24,550 nucleotides of DNA from Lingula anatina (GCF_001039355.2 NW_019774081.1:126001-150550), one strand, 5' to 3'. Counted from the stretch's first letter, positions 1 through 12,858 are shown. Numbers and translations are program-made. Notes: generated by a model from the letters alone, not told the origin.

Positions 1-1398
1 CTGAGTGTTAATTGAAATTTATCACTACCTGTATAGCCTAGTTATAATATGTTCTAAGTTTGGTCAAGAAAAATTGCCCTTTCCCCTTCAGAGACAACCA
101 ACTTTCTCATCTGTCATTTTAGATGAGAATACCAGAAAAAAAGAAAGAGTCGTGTAGTAAATTTTCTAACCTATTATTTTTATATCACATCATTATATTG
201 TTCACTAGAATAGAGGGAAACACAGTTGTAACTTGACAAATTTTTTAATAAGATGAATGTTACTTACGAATGTTTTGTTTAAATTTTCTTTCAACTACCA
301 ATGCATAGTTTTTTAGAGCTGTAAGTATACCTTTGAAATGAGAATTTTCAAAAATAGTACTTTCATCAATTATGGCTCAAACTAGTAATTAGCCAAGGCA
401 TTTATAGTTTAAGCATACTATATATTGTTATAGAATTCACAACTTGCACTGAATATAGTCATATAAGATATAGCCGGCAACATCAAGGAAGACACCTGTG
501 GTAACTTTGAATGCCTTGATTAAAAAAGAGTTTGTGGCCCTATAACGACAGGGATCATTCTGTTGAATAGACCATCACGTCAACAGAGAGGCAACTTAGT
601 GAGTGTAAATATTGTGAACTTGGCAGTGGGAGGGATGAATGAGGCATAAATGGGAAATACACATAAACACCCTAAGTCCGGTGTAGTTTATGAATAAACC
701 AAATACCAGTAGGTAACCTCAAGGGTCAACATGTTAAAGAACCGAGAAATACTCTGCTTGTGTGCATTCGTGCTAAGTTTGTTGTTGTGGCGCAGTAACA
801 AGATCATTAGTGATTTTCAATGAATCCATTAAATACCCAAACTGAACAAAAGAACTCAGATGTTATGGTCACTTTATGAGTATGGAAAGAGTTCATTTGC
901 AGTAGCTCAATTTTTTCTGCTTAATTAACTAGAGTGCTAGGTAATATTGGAACTTCAAAGCAGGGCTAGTCTTTCTAATATTGCTTGCACAAAATTCCAA
1001 TAATCCGAAAGTTGTGAAAATATTTACCAATATGTTTTGTGTGGTTTAACAATGAAGATCAGAGACCCTGATATATTGATTTAAGAGAAAAATGAGCAAA
1101 TCATATGGCCGAATTCATATGTAAAGGGATTAATTGGGCGATTTTGATTAATTGAGGTGATTGATATTTGATTCTATTCTTATTTTCCACCAGACCAATA
1201 TTCATTGATATTAAATCTTTTCAGTAAATTGTTGCTTTGCTTAATAAGCTTCGATTTTTATTTACCTTAATTGGATATTGATGTTGTGAAGAGGAAAATT
1301 ACTGGGCACAGTCTGCATTTTAGATAAAGATTTTGTTCAGTAAACACTAAGCTCCTTAAAATGAGAGAATTTTGACAACTGACCAAACTGGGTCGATC
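1..1398. other. Non-coding upstream stretch, no gene recognised
   Basis: AT-rich sequence with frequent stops in all frames. I see no splice-flanked reading frame that resembles a known protein. The PH-domain exons that normally precede the RA region in ARHGAP20 are not recognisable here, so this is either intron of the RhoGAP gene or its upstream flank. Confidence 0.5.
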
Positions 1399-1440
1399 AT
1401 GGCACCTCGAACAAAATCTCCTGACAATCTCTACACTCAG
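1399..1440 (+). CDS. Candidate alternative first coding exon of the ARHGAP20-like gene
   Basis: An ATG with a favourable context (A at -3, G at +4) opens a 14-codon frame, MAPRTKSPDNLYTQ, ending at CAG followed by GTATGA, a plausible donor. The frame has an in-frame TAA about 30 bases upstream and no convincing acceptor between, which fits a first exon. It ends on a complete codon, and the next exon (1833) also starts on a complete codon, so the join keeps frame and yields a protein starting just before the RA region. If used, it gives an isoform without the PH domain known in vertebrate ARHGAP20. The exon is too short to identify by similarity and the donor is only moderate, so this stays a candidate. 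Confidence 0.3.
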
Positions 1441-1832
1441 GTATGATTAACTTAAAATAGAGGACAAAGTTTTGTTTTTTCATGACTTATCTACAGTAAT
1501 TACAGGTAAGATAACAGCAGCAGTATGTGTGGTTAGAAAAAGAAAGGGGAATCATGTCACACTGCTGTGGTGTAATTTGAATTTGACATTCCAGCATGAT
1601 AATTTATTGAATGGATGATGACACATGGGGCGTGTGGGCTCAAAAAGAGAGCAACACACAATTTGATGAATTGGTATTGAGAGTGAGTGAGCCATAGCCA
1701 AGTTGACTCCACTCACATCACAAGACAGTACAGCTGAGACAGGGGAAGGTGGTTGGTTGTAGCGGTTGATACTTTGTCTTTGAGGAATGTATTCTGACAA
1801 ATAGCCTGATGGTGCTGTTTTCTGTGTTTCAG

Positions 1833-4800
1833 ACCAAGAACATCACAGTGTCCAACACTGATTCGGTCAAGGAATGCGTCAAGATGTGTGTGGATCAATT
1901 TGAAATAAAGGTAAGACAATTTTATCCATATTAGTAATATTTTGTCTCTCTGCTGCTGCTGCTGATGTTTATTGTTTTGTGAGATCAGTCTTGATGACCA
2001 GAAGAAAAACATTATTTATTTGGTTTATTTATTTTTTTCTTTGGACAAAAGAGGAGTTTTGAAAAAAGGTAAATAAACACAGTGATATTGTTGATCAAAA
2101 GACTATTGTGATGGGTAGATCTAAAATAAGAAACCTACGTTTGAAAATGAATATGGACTTGGACAAGATACTGTTGATGTTGTAACAGGGCACCACAACA
2201 CCACTATAGTTAGAGAAACCAGTCTTTTATTCAATGATCGATGGCTTGGGCTGTGATGAAATAATAGTATCACCAACAGAATAAGCCTTCTCATGTTAAC
2301 AGGAAGGTCCCATATTTCTAACCTCAAGGTGTTTGTGTTTAAACATGATACTGTCCCCTCAAAATTGGCTAATAAACCTGGCATAATGGGACTCATAGTA
2401 TTTGAAGAATATTATTTAGACAATTATTTGGAGACAGATGGATATTGAATCTTCAGGTTATAAGTGTTTGTTGCAATTTGGTTAGCCTGTTTGCTGGACA
2501 AAGTCATTTTTTTTTTAGCAATTCCAATATCCTTTGTATTTTAAAGAGAAAACAATGGTTGTAAGTTGACAGATGTGTCATGACGTATATAAGGTATATT
2601 GAGACTTAAAATGTCAGCTTAGGCAAGGATACTTTATCCTTAGATGCATTTCTGTGACAATAGAAAATTTTAGTTGCAGGTACCAACATTTCGTAATCAT
2701 AGTTAAATAGATTGAAGTTTATCTTTAATACCTAACAAAGTGTTAAGTGGGCCTGGAGACTGTATCATATGTTGGTCCATTTTTACTTTGCCTAGCAGAG
2801 AAGAGGTTGGGTCAGGGTGTGACAGGCTGGAATTTGGGGGCAGACATGGGGATTGGTAAATCTCAAATAATAATATTGGTCAATTCATATATGAATTGTG
2901 ATTACAGGAGATAAAGTCAACAACTGCATGAACAGAAATGTAATTAATTTTGAACTGGCCCCCCCTTAATGTAGACAGATAAGATAAATTAGACATGTAG
3001 TAGTCAACAGTGGCATTCTGTGTAGAGGTGATGGAAGTATATTGTAGTGGAAGCTATGCCAGGATTATTATTTTCAAGCAAAGCAAAATTACAATAATAT
3101 TCAAAGATTGGTTAAGATTATGGAGGGTTCAAATTCATCATGACCAGTAAAAAAAAAACATCCAGACCCTTGAAAAAGTTGGTAGTTACATAATTTTACA
3201 GGGCAAACGTGATAAACCAGTGGACTAGTTACCCTGCAAATTTGCACCATATTTCCCTATGAAACAAAACATTGATTTGAAGTATTAGCTTAGTGAGGAT
3301 ATCTGTAAAATCCATGTCTCTATTAGCAAGTTTTCATCCATAAAACGATGTTCTAAATAGTAATCAATGGGGTCAAGTGTTCTGGTGAAGCTAGGACAAA
3401 AGGCCTTAAGTCAGCCTAATCTTCATGTTCGTTATATCAGACAATGGAAGGAACTAACATGGGACTGGTAGGCAGACCCTCAAATGGATATTGGAATCCA
3501 ATAAATGGGAGCTCCACTGGGCTAGGTTATTGTTATCTGTGGGGCGTGACTTGAAAATAGCAAGGCTGGGGTGCACTTATTCACACCAAGTTAATTACCA
3601 CGTTTGCCTGGGTATTATTTCTTAGGATTAACAGGATATTTAATGGAGATTTTTATTTAATTATAATTGCAGAATAAACTAATGTAAAATTTGAATTTAT
3701 TTTCTGTACTCTGTATTCCACCAAGCATTGCTGTTTTATTTATCTCTCTTTACATGGCGTGTGAAGGGTTTGAAGATTTTCTTCTTTTGTGGAGATTTGA
3801 TGTGAGGCTTTTCACGCCACTAAAAATCTATTAATTTGTATTAAATCAACAAGATAAGGCAGCTCTAAGAATTCTGTAATTCAATTTTTTAGGATGGAGA
3901 ACCATCAGACTATCACATATGGGTGGTTTCAGGCAAAGAAGACTCCCCCTATCCATTGATAGGTAAGTTGGTCTGTAGTTCTGCCATATAATTGATGTCC
4001 TTCATAGTGACATTGGAGATCAGGTCACTGACCTAATCATGGTCTTGGTTGTAAAAGCATAATCTGTGTCCCTTCCACATGTGTAATTACATTTCATGTT
4101 TTTGTTAAGTTTTTCTATTTGTTGAATTTTTCCTTAAATAATGACATATGTATGTTGTTAGCTTTTTGGGTGTCATCTTGCCATGATTTGGGGAGCAGTA
4201 GGCAAATGACTTGGTCTTGAATGTCTGGCAGGACAGCCACCGATGGCATAAATCAGAAGTAAAAACCGAATTTTCGTGACATTAATGAATTCTTAACAGA
4301 CTCATTAGGTCGTCTTTTGTACAGAATTTCAGAGGAAACAAACACTTGAGACTGCTTTTAGAGCAGTTTACGTCTGTTAAGGTTACATGACATCTTGTTA
4401 TTTACTGTAAGCTTGTTGAACACATCAGGAGTCCATGCTTTTTCTTGACACAGGATAGTCTGATTGATGTTATTTATTGCCAGTATTTGTGCACTGTTTG
4501 AAGGATTTTTTTGTTTGTATTTCTTTCTGATGGGAGATTTGACATCCAACCTCAAGATCAGTGTTTTTTATGCCCTAAGTTTGAGAAAAAACCAATGCAT
4601 GAAAGTAACTAATACAATGGCTGTCTGCCAGATAAGATTTAGAAGGCAAACTTTAAGAAAGCTTTATTGTACCACCAGCGTTAGCGCTGGCGGTACNCAT
4701 TCTTTCCTGCAGGGCATGAACAGCCATATTCTATCCAGATGAGCCATTTAAGGGATGCAGCTGGAATCAGTGGCTCAGAACCCTTACCAGCAAACTTTGA

Positions 4801-7800
4801 AGCAGACTCGGAGAACCTGCCACCTTCAGCTCGCTGTAATTTTGTTTTGAGACATTCAAAGAAAAAGCCAAAGAGCTCCAGTTTTGGTAATTAGACTGAA
4901 TTTTTTCTTTAAAGATAATGTTCAATTTATTAATAATAATATATTCACTGAAATTGCAAGGTTGAAGTTGCACAGTGTAAAAGATAACATTTATTCTTAA
5001 ATGATAATTATAATTAAAGACAGATAAGAGTTGAAATGATAAAATTGGATCACATTTGCACTGAAATTCATTTTTTGCTGTTTTAATGTATGGAAGACTA
5101 AGGTATGTATTCATTTCTCAGCTACTCACCTGTGATGAAATCTGTATTGTATTTGCAGAGGAAAGCAGTAGAACACTGAAATTGAAGAAATCTATGAAGC
5201 GTTCTCCAATTATAACTTTCTTCAAGAAGGCCACAAAACAGCAAGACCAAGCATCACAGAACAACAATGTATCTCCCAGTTTGGGCACACTGTTTGGCCT
5301 GCAGTTGTGCTCACTGTGTGGAGAAGAAGAAATCTTGCCAAAACCTGTTATGGTAAGAGTTGCAATTCTCTTTTTCTATGTAGGAAATATATCCTTCCTC
5401 CCCCCCCCCCCCCCAAAAAAAAAAAATAAATAAATAAATAAAATAAAACTGGGAATATTATAAATATAAAGGAATATAAATAAAAAGTAATGAGCTTTTT
5501 TGTTTTCTTTGTGTTGATAAAGATATATGGATTTGTAAACTTTATCACACCAAATTGAGACATAAAAAATGCAAAATGAATCATTTGATATATGGAAGAA
5601 TTCTGAATGAATAAAATCTTGTTACCCTCAGGACATGTTGCAGAACCTGTTCCAGTTTGGTCCATACATTACTGGAATATTTCGCAAGTCTGCAAATGCA
5701 AGAGCAGTGAAGGAATTGAAGAATAAATTTGACTCAGGACTGGAGGTGTCACTGGATGATACCACAGTGCTTGTTGTTGGTGCTACTTTTAAAGTAAGTT
5801 GTGGCAATAAGGTCATCATATTTTACGTCAAGTGTCTACCCCCATGAGCTATTGTCTGTCATTTTATTTTAAAATGATTTTAATTAACCTTGACACACAA
5901 TTTGCTTCTAATATTTTAAGTGTACTGCTTTTATTTCTTTAAATGTGATTGTTTGTATTAGCTGTTAACATGTCCATTGTATTTACTATAGGAATTCTTA
6001 CGAAGCCTGCCTGACTGTCTATTACAATGTGATATGTTTGATGACTGGACACAGACAAATGGGATTCAAGAAAAAGAAGAAAGGACAGAAAAAGTAAAAA
6101 AGTAAGTTTTTAATTTGTAAAATAATTTTTGACAATTATATCAGTACACCATATTAATACACCTGTCTGAACCAATTTTCAATTTTTAAGCAGTTTTTAT
6201 AGAATGGCCAAGATTAATGGTGATTATGGAATTTTTTTTTTCTTTTTAGACTTTTAGAAACATTGCCAAAGTGCAACTTGCATCTTCTTCGACACTTCAT
6301 GTGCATATTATACCACATAGACAAGAAATCCGAAGAAAATAGTATGAATGCCTACAACTTAGCGGTTTGTGTTGGGCCTAGTTTACTGTGGCCACACTTA
6401 ACTGCAGGAACCACAGTCCATGCTCAAGCTTCCAAATCGGTGCCAATTTTTATCCAGTTTTTGATTGAAAACTGTCAGGAAGTTTTTGGTAAAGACATTG
6501 TTACACTGTTGGGTGAACCTGTAGAGCAAAAAGTACGACAGGACTCCAGCACTGACTCTGACAGCATGCACAGTTTGCTGAGTATAGCAGAAAGTGGAGG
6601 AGGTGAGTATATTGGTCTTTAGCACCACAATTTTGGAAGGAAATTACATACATTACATTGCATCATAAGAACAATTTAATTTCACCAAGCAATTTTTTTA
6701 AACATGTTAAAATAAACTTTTGAGGATATATTATTTGAAATTGATGTGTCACAAGCTTTCTGGGAACATTTATGAATATGTAGGTACATCCGTTAATTTG
6801 TTACCAGTTTGTTTAATTACCAGTGCTTCATTGTGTTTATCTCTTAATTGCAGGCATGATGAGAAGAGATGACTCTTCTTCTTTTGATAGCCTGGAGAGA
6901 GACCTTTACAATAGTGAAATTGAGTCCAGTCCACGACTACCTAAGAACCAGTTTTCACCGACAAATCTCAGTCGAGATTCTGGATTAACATTGAGTGATA
7001 CTCAGTTATATGATGATGAGAATGACAATGAAAATGCTGAACCTCGTTCTAGTTACACACGAAGTCATTCGCATGGCATGGATTATGATCATTCACGAGA
7101 GCAACAACATAGTCATTTTGTCCACAGTTTTGACAGTGGCATAGACTCTGAGCAACCTGTGCCTCCTCCTCGGAAAAAATACAGTAGACGGACATCTGAA
7201 CCTCCTCTTGGAAATATGGATAAATATACGCTGCGCCATCCTAGTTACAGGCAGGCTATATCAGGAGGTGCTCAGGCTAGCTCTGGTTATGCTCCTCATG
7301 TGGATTCTAAATCTAACATTTCTTATCTGTATGGTACTGATGGTACAGGACATAAAAGCATGAAGCATCACATGCCTTTATCTAAACGAGTATCAGCAGA
7401 TTCTTTAGAGAGTGTGGAAGAGTGTGGTGAGGAAAGAGACAGCATTGCTGAAATTCAAAGGAACTTTGCTCTGCAAGAACAGTCAGAAAAAAATGTGATT
7501 AAAAAATCAGCAAGTGGCATGCACTTGTATTTAGATGAAGAACTTTTCCCTGGGGCAGTTGGTGGGAATCACAACACCAGATTAGACCAACGTCGTATGA
7601 GGCGGCAGTCGTCCAGAGACACTTCATCCCCTCCTCCCTCTCCTATCACATCCGAGAGTTCACAAGACAGTATCATGATGACAAACTCACCTTCTCTTTT
7701 ACATGCCAAGCAGTACAACAAAGGCCAGGCGCCTGCACCACCAAAAATAACAGGCAGTAAAAGTATTGACTTAGGGCAAGTTTCAGAACCCCTTGTGCAG

Positions 7801-9813
7801 ACAAATGCAGATTTCAGTAAGAGCATTTCTGGAAGGTTGGGCCTGTTTACACCATGTTCTCTTTCTGACTTTGAAGAATCCCCCATTTTGACACGAAAAG
7901 CTGGGACTTCTTCTGCACCCTCGTCAAATAGGTCCTCACCCGAAGATCTACTTTCTGTGGAGTTTCCACGTGTGCAATCCCCACGTGCCTCTATCATAAG
8001 CACATTATCTAAGACCTCTGCAGAGTCAGCACATTCATCTTCAGCTGGTAGTACCACTACACTGACCCAAGATCAATTTGATGCCGAGGTGCCACCTCCA
8101 AGGCCTCCCAAACCTGGGCATCTTACCAACACAGATTCCTCTGGCACACCTACCAAATGCTTGAATAAAATTGATCCAAATTTAGGGTCGCCACCTCCAA
8201 AAGTGTTGCTGCGGCATAATGAGATACGTGTGCAAATGAAACTTGCCAGCAAGGATTTTTTTCCAGCCGAGGCTATCAATAATAATCGCCAGCAAAGAAT
8301 AAGTGCACCACCAGATTATGTGGAACTTATGAAGCGACGCAGTTTAGAACAATCTGAAAGTGACTCGAATTTGCCTAGTTATATGGGAGACCCTGCAGCA
8401 CAGAGGAGGTATTCTTTAGGTGAAGGAGATATGATGCGCCCTGAACAGCCACCATCTTACCAAGAGGCACTTCGTCGAAAGTCACTGATGCAGCATGGGA
8501 TGCAGGTCCCAGTGCCCCAAGTGTCAGAGGATGAATTGCTACGACAGCGAGTTCTTAGTGCACATGCACGCAAGTTGTATGAAGAATCACTGCGTAAATT
8601 AGAAGAACAACAGTTGGTACCTTCATCACAACCTTCACAGCAGCAACAGCATAGTCCAATGGTTTTAACAGAAACAGTGTCAACAAGACCAGATTCTGAG
8701 CCCATTTATATGAACAGTAGAATGACAAATGATTCTGACAGGTCCAAAACTGCTAAAAACAGTCCACGAGTCTCACGCTCTAAGTCACAAAATGCAGGAG
8801 ACCGAGATGGAGTTAAACTTGTGCGCAGACAAGGTGGCAGTAGTCACAGTTTTACTTCACTCCATCGAAGCAACAGTGATACCTCGGAGCATTTACTACG
8901 TATAAACAAAGACAGCAGTAAACTCAAACACCTCACCCCAGTTCACGTGTCATGTGAACCAAAGAGGAGGGAGAGTTTTGAAAGGGAACGTAAAAGGAGA
9001 GAGAATGTGGAGCGAGAGAGAGAAAGAACCAGAAGGAGGGAGAGCCTGGAAAAAGAAAGGAGAAGAGGTCAACAATCACGCCACAAAAGTCCCCAAAATG
9101 CTGTTTCGAAGAATAGACGTAGTTTGCCCAGAGTTCCTTCACCAGATAAAAGATCCCAGACACCAAGTGAAGATTCTAGAAAACATGAAGAGAGGGCAAG
9201 TTTGAGGGCACTTGAAAAGCCTGAAACAAGAACAAATTCTTCCACCAAAAAATCACTGCTTTCTCACCAAGGCCCTCTATTTTACCAACCTGAACAACAA
9301 AAACAATCCAAAGCTGGGCAAAAAATGTCTTCCGACTCTGCCATTGATAACAGGGTGGCAGCAACCCCTCAAAAAGATCATCTTTGTGCAAAACAGAAAA
9401 ATGACTTGGGTTGGAGTGTGTCACAACTTAGAAATTTATATGACAGCAGCAAGGGAGAAAAACAGCAAGAGAGTTCACCTCCTCATTTTTATCGTCCCAA
9501 TAGTCAGCCTCCTGTCACCATCTCAAGTCAAGTAAGAGAGGAGCGCCCCCTGGAGCCACCACCTTACCGTCCTCCACCACCTATCAGTCAGTCTGCTCAG
9601 AGAGATACATTAAATCGTGATATTAAAAAACAGTCCGAGTTTTCTGACGGAACATCATCGCATAAAGACAAAGACCACCTGCGTGGTAAGAGTGTCCGGG
9701 AACACATTCAGGCATTTGATGGATGTAATGGAGTCAGGGTGTCTACCAAAAGTGAGGATGTTAGACTCAGTAGTGATGACTCTTGCAAAGATGGGGAAGA
9801 GTCTTATGTTTAA
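1833..9813 (+). CDS. ARHGAP20: ARHGAP20-like Rho GTPase-activating protein (3' eight exons)
   Basis: Stimulates GTP hydrolysis by Rho-family GTPases. Exons with GT-AG borders: 1833-1910, 3893-3962, 4713-4886, 5159-5352, 5632-5793, 5992-6101, 6250-6602, 6854-9813. Phases agree throughout, giving 1366 residues (numbered from 1833) ending at TAA 9811-9813. Residues 1-70 form an RA-like region; YPLIGHEQPYSIQMSHLRD closely matches the corresponding segment of vertebrate ARHGAP20. The RhoGAP domain covers about residues 150-345: the arginine finger is R190 in GIFRKSAN, followed by KELKNKF, and AYNLAVCVGPSLL holds the conserved N299 and P306. The remainder is a long disordered tail with SLERDLYNSE, LTLSDTQL and RRTSEP segments that echo the vertebrate tail. 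The N-terminal PH domain expected in the family is not visible, so the gene is either cut by the window edge or expressed from an internal start. Family assignment is strong; exact orthology is inferred from recalled vertebrate sequence. Confidence 0.9.
1911..3892 (+). other. Intron of the ARHGAP20-like gene
   Basis: About 2 kb between a GTAAGA donor and a pyrimidine-rich TTTTTTAG acceptor. A short CTG run at about 1949-1963 and T-rich runs are present. I see no exon, RNA gene or mobile element inside it. Confidence 0.7.
4669..4697. repeat. Near-perfect 28-bp palindrome abutting an ambiguous base
   Basis: The 14-base arm at 4669-4682 is the reverse complement of the arm at 4683-4696 apart from two positions, with no loop. 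It ends directly at the N at 4697, sixteen bases before the acceptor of the 4713 exon. The N probably marks an assembly join inside or next to the hairpin. No element is identified. Confidence 0.7.
5159..6602 (+). other. RhoGAP catalytic domain exons of the ARHGAP20-like gene
   Basis: Four exons, 5159-5352, 5632-5793, 5992-6101 and 6250-6602, encode the catalytic fold. The first begins with a basic linker (LKLKKSMKRS) and enters the domain at FGLQLCSL and LPKPVM. The second carries the arginine finger (GIFRKSAN) and the lysine-rich KELKNKF helix. The third gives EFLRSLPDCLL, the usual position of the RhoGAP helix that follows the Arg loop. The fourth gives LLRHFMCILYHI, the NLAVCVGPSLL motif and FLIENCQEVFG at the domain end. 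All residues expected for an active GAP are present, so this is not a degenerate pseudo-GAP. Confidence 0.88.
5400..5449. repeat. Poly-C / poly-A / TAAA low-complexity tract
   Basis: A run of about 15 C is followed by about 12 A and then several TAAA units, in the intron after exon 5159-5352. It is a simple-sequence tract of likely unstable length, with no sign of coding use. Confidence 0.85.
6854..9813 (+). other. Large terminal exon encoding the disordered tail with SH3, WW and PDZ ligand motifs
   Basis: One uninterrupted 2.96-kb exon encodes residues 381-1366. It is rich in Ser, Pro, Gln, Arg and Lys with no predicted folded domain. Proline motifs resembling SH3 ligands occur at PVPPPRKK and VPPPRPPKPG. 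Three PPxY-type WW ligands are visible: PPDY (8308-8319), PPSY (8449-8460) and PPPY (9556-9567). An Arg/Glu-rich stretch (about 8962-9070) is likely a charged helix or coiled coil. The protein ends in ESYV, a class I PDZ ligand (Ser at -2, Val at 0). Acceptor TTGCAG precedes 6854. The tail suggests a scaffolded GAP; the individual partners are inference from motifs only. Confidence 0.82.
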
Positions 9814-10858
9814 CTAACACAGCAAGCTTTGTATTTTTATTGGTCCAGTTGCAATGTGTCAATCGGTGGCAATTTTACTGTGAACTGATCAGGTGCTTCA
9901 TTAGTATTTTTCAAGTTGGGAGGAACAGATACTCTTCTAAAGACATTCATTCATTCATTCATTCGTGCTTGCTAAAACTTGTTATCACTTAGTCTGGTAT
10001 ATTCTGTGATAATGTATGTGGAAGTGTTGATGTAAGCATGTTCTGGCAGACTGATATTATTTTTGAAGACTTTAGCATGTTATGTGTTTGTGAAGCAAAA
10101 GACGTAACCTAACTGTACAGAATACTCAGTGAGTTGAAACTTAAAATTTGTGTGGACAAAACTCCAAAGATCTGAACCTGTGTAAGGGTCATTTGATATG
10201 AAAATCTAAGTTTTTACATTTTTGTTCCGGGGAAAAAATGCAGTCTTTCGTTAGCGTTCAATTAGTCACCCAACTTGGGACAAGAGCTCTACATATGTTA
10301 GAGCTGCTTAAACATTTTGTTTAATTTCTTTTGATGTTATCAGCATTATCATCTGTTGAATTTCCTTTGTTTCTTGTTTTACAAGTTGGGTTTGGCAGCA
10401 ATTTGACCAAAAATACTGCATGACACGTTGATTATCAAATCCTACATGATAAATTGCAAGGAGGAATTTTTCTTTTAGTACCAAGTCTGGTTTTTAAGAA
10501 TGCATTTTTTTATAACAGACAGAAAAATAACTAAGAATTTTATATATGCACATATATATATATATAAGTGTGAGTGACATTTAGTAAATCAGCCAATCAT
10601 CTTGCCCATCGTTTCTGTATAGTAACTAATCCTTCATCCTATCATGTAGTGGTTGATGAAACATTAATGAGCTGATTTTGCAGCTTTGTACATTTTGTTA
10701 ACTTCACTTAACTGTAGCACTGTATCATAGAGACACTATTACAGCATTTTGTACTTGGGGTCACATGTACATTTGGTTTAAATCCCTATTATTTCATCAG
10801 TTAAGTTGTTGCATTCAAACAGACAGCAGGGTTCTGATCTGCTGGTACAGGCAATAAA
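9814..10858 (+). other. 3' UTR of the ARHGAP20-like gene with poly(A) signal
   Basis: AT-rich sequence after the TAA stop. The first strong AATAAA in a good setting is at 10853-10858 (GCAATAAAAC), so cleavage is likely near 10875. It includes an ATTC microsatellite (about 9944-9964) and a TA run (about 10552-10567). The end point is inferred from the hexamer alone. Confidence 0.55.
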
Positions 10859-11716
10859 ACTTATTATTGAATACAGACATTTCTTGATTTTTTCTAAAGC
10901 TTAGCCCAGCATTGGAAGAAAACCTGAGTTTTCCCAATGAACAATATTGTCATGGTTTTTCAGTGTCCATTAAAGGGTGAAATTCTTAGTAATATAAAAT
11001 GTCACAATGAGACATTGTGCTGGGACATGAGTCTTATCACAGCAAAGACATTCATTGATTTAAAATTCTATCCTATATTTATCCATATCCTTTTACAATT
11101 AAAGCAGAATGATCCAGATATGTACATAATCACAGTAACAAGTCAAAAGGAAGCTAGTAAAATGCCCATTTTATTATAAAACCACACAATGTACACTTAT
11201 TGAAAACATTTGTGATCACAAAAGATCAATATGTGATGAGGAGTGAACAAATGCAACTCCTGTATTGCTCTAAATATGTGTATAAAATGTATAACACAAT
11301 ATCACAAATAATACCAAATAGTTACTCTTTCATACTGAAGTATCATTAAAATGAAGAAACTAGGTAGAACCATAAACCTTTAGCTTTTTATTTCATAATT
11401 CTATACTCGGACAAAGCTCTTTCAACAATGATATCCATGTGCCTCGCATTTAAGAACTCCACTTCCACATGGGTTGTTTTTCCCTTTCAATTTGATTTCA
11501 CATAAATGATTCTTTTTCTACATTAAGTGCATTGCATCAATATGAATTTTTTCATAATCCAAACACTTGGTTTATAACATTCTGATGTAACTAAAAATAA
11601 CTACTATAACAAAGAGTGTAATACACACACATCCAAATACCCTCAATGGAAGAGATCTTTTGAAAGGCATTGGTCAAACGCAGATGTCTCCTGGAAGGCT
11701 AAATTGTTCTTTATTT

Positions 11717-11887
11717 AAGGTTTTCATGTTGAAGGTCAATGTGACCAAGCTACATATACGCAAAATGTATATGATCACTAAAAATAAAGAATGCTTTTTT
11801 TTGACAAGGTTTTCATGTTGAAGGTCAATGTGACCAAGCTACATATACGCAAAATGTATATGATCACTAAAAATAAAGAATGCTTTT
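11717..11887. repeat. Perfect 82-bp tandem duplication, period 89
   Basis: Bases 11717-11798 and 11806-11887 are identical, separated by about seven bases. Each copy contains an inverted pair AGGTCA-ATG-TGACC (11733-11746 and 11822-11835) and a small hairpin, CATATAC...GTATATG. Perfect identity points to a very recent duplication or an assembly slip. There is no N at this place. Confidence 0.92.
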
Positions 11888-12858
11888 CTCAAATTACTGA
11901 TTGTCAATAATTTTTTTCATGTGATATATGGAGTTCCTTGTCACTGAAATGACATGGAAAGTGCAAGCTTCATTTAAAAAGCAATGCACATGAAGACTAG
12001 GGCATAAAGTATATCAACATAGCAGTTTTCTGCTACAATAATAAAAGACATAAAAAAGGAAGCATTAAACACTTTCTTTGACAATTATCATCACAAAACA
12101 CTGCTGAAAGAAATATTAAAGGGATAACTCTTCGTATGAGATCTATATTCCACAATAAATACATTGTAAGCAACTCAAAGAAATTTAATATATTCTATTT
12201 TACCACTAAAATGTCAGTTACTACTGCCAGTTAGAGCAATTATTTTTAAATCTGTGCTAGATGGCTATACTCTGTAATAATATCTTAATATAATAAGAGA
12301 TTATTACAAAAAAAAAATTATTAGAAAAAAAAAAAAAAAAAACAGGGACCGACTTTGAATGTAGGAATGGATTCATTAACCACTGGTAAGAATGGGAAAA
12401 TTGTCATTTACCCCAGGAAAATTCATTTTTTTGCCACAGTTGTTATCCTTTTAAAAGCTAAAAAGGTTTATCAGTACAACAATCTGATGGATGCCAAGAG
12501 GATTGGCAGCTAATTGACCACCTCATCTTAATGGGAATAGCCTCAAACAAAGTCTTTGGCACTGCATGACGTCACATCATTTCAAAAGCACCATTTCCTT
12601 TGTCCCAAAAGTTGGCAGACTTGTTTTATCTTTCATTTCCTATTTAGAAAACTTGAGAATCCCCACAAAGTGGGTTCAACTTTTTAGAAATAACGATGAT
12701 ACTACAGGGAATCTCTTCTTAAAAAGAAATACAAAAATGACACCCAACGTGGTGAAATCATATCTTTGTGCAATACATTGTTATTCAGTATTTAAGAAAA
12801 AACAACCAGAAAAACTGAGCAAAAATGTTCAAAAATGTTCACAACTACTCACGTCAGT

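Noticed and set aside
1949-1966. CTG run just after the 1833-1910 exon
   Set aside because: Only four units in an intron; too short to be notable.
7569-8057. 162-codon open frame on the minus strand
   Set aside because: It lies wholly opposite the large RhoGAP exon and resembles no protein; it is an antisense shadow.
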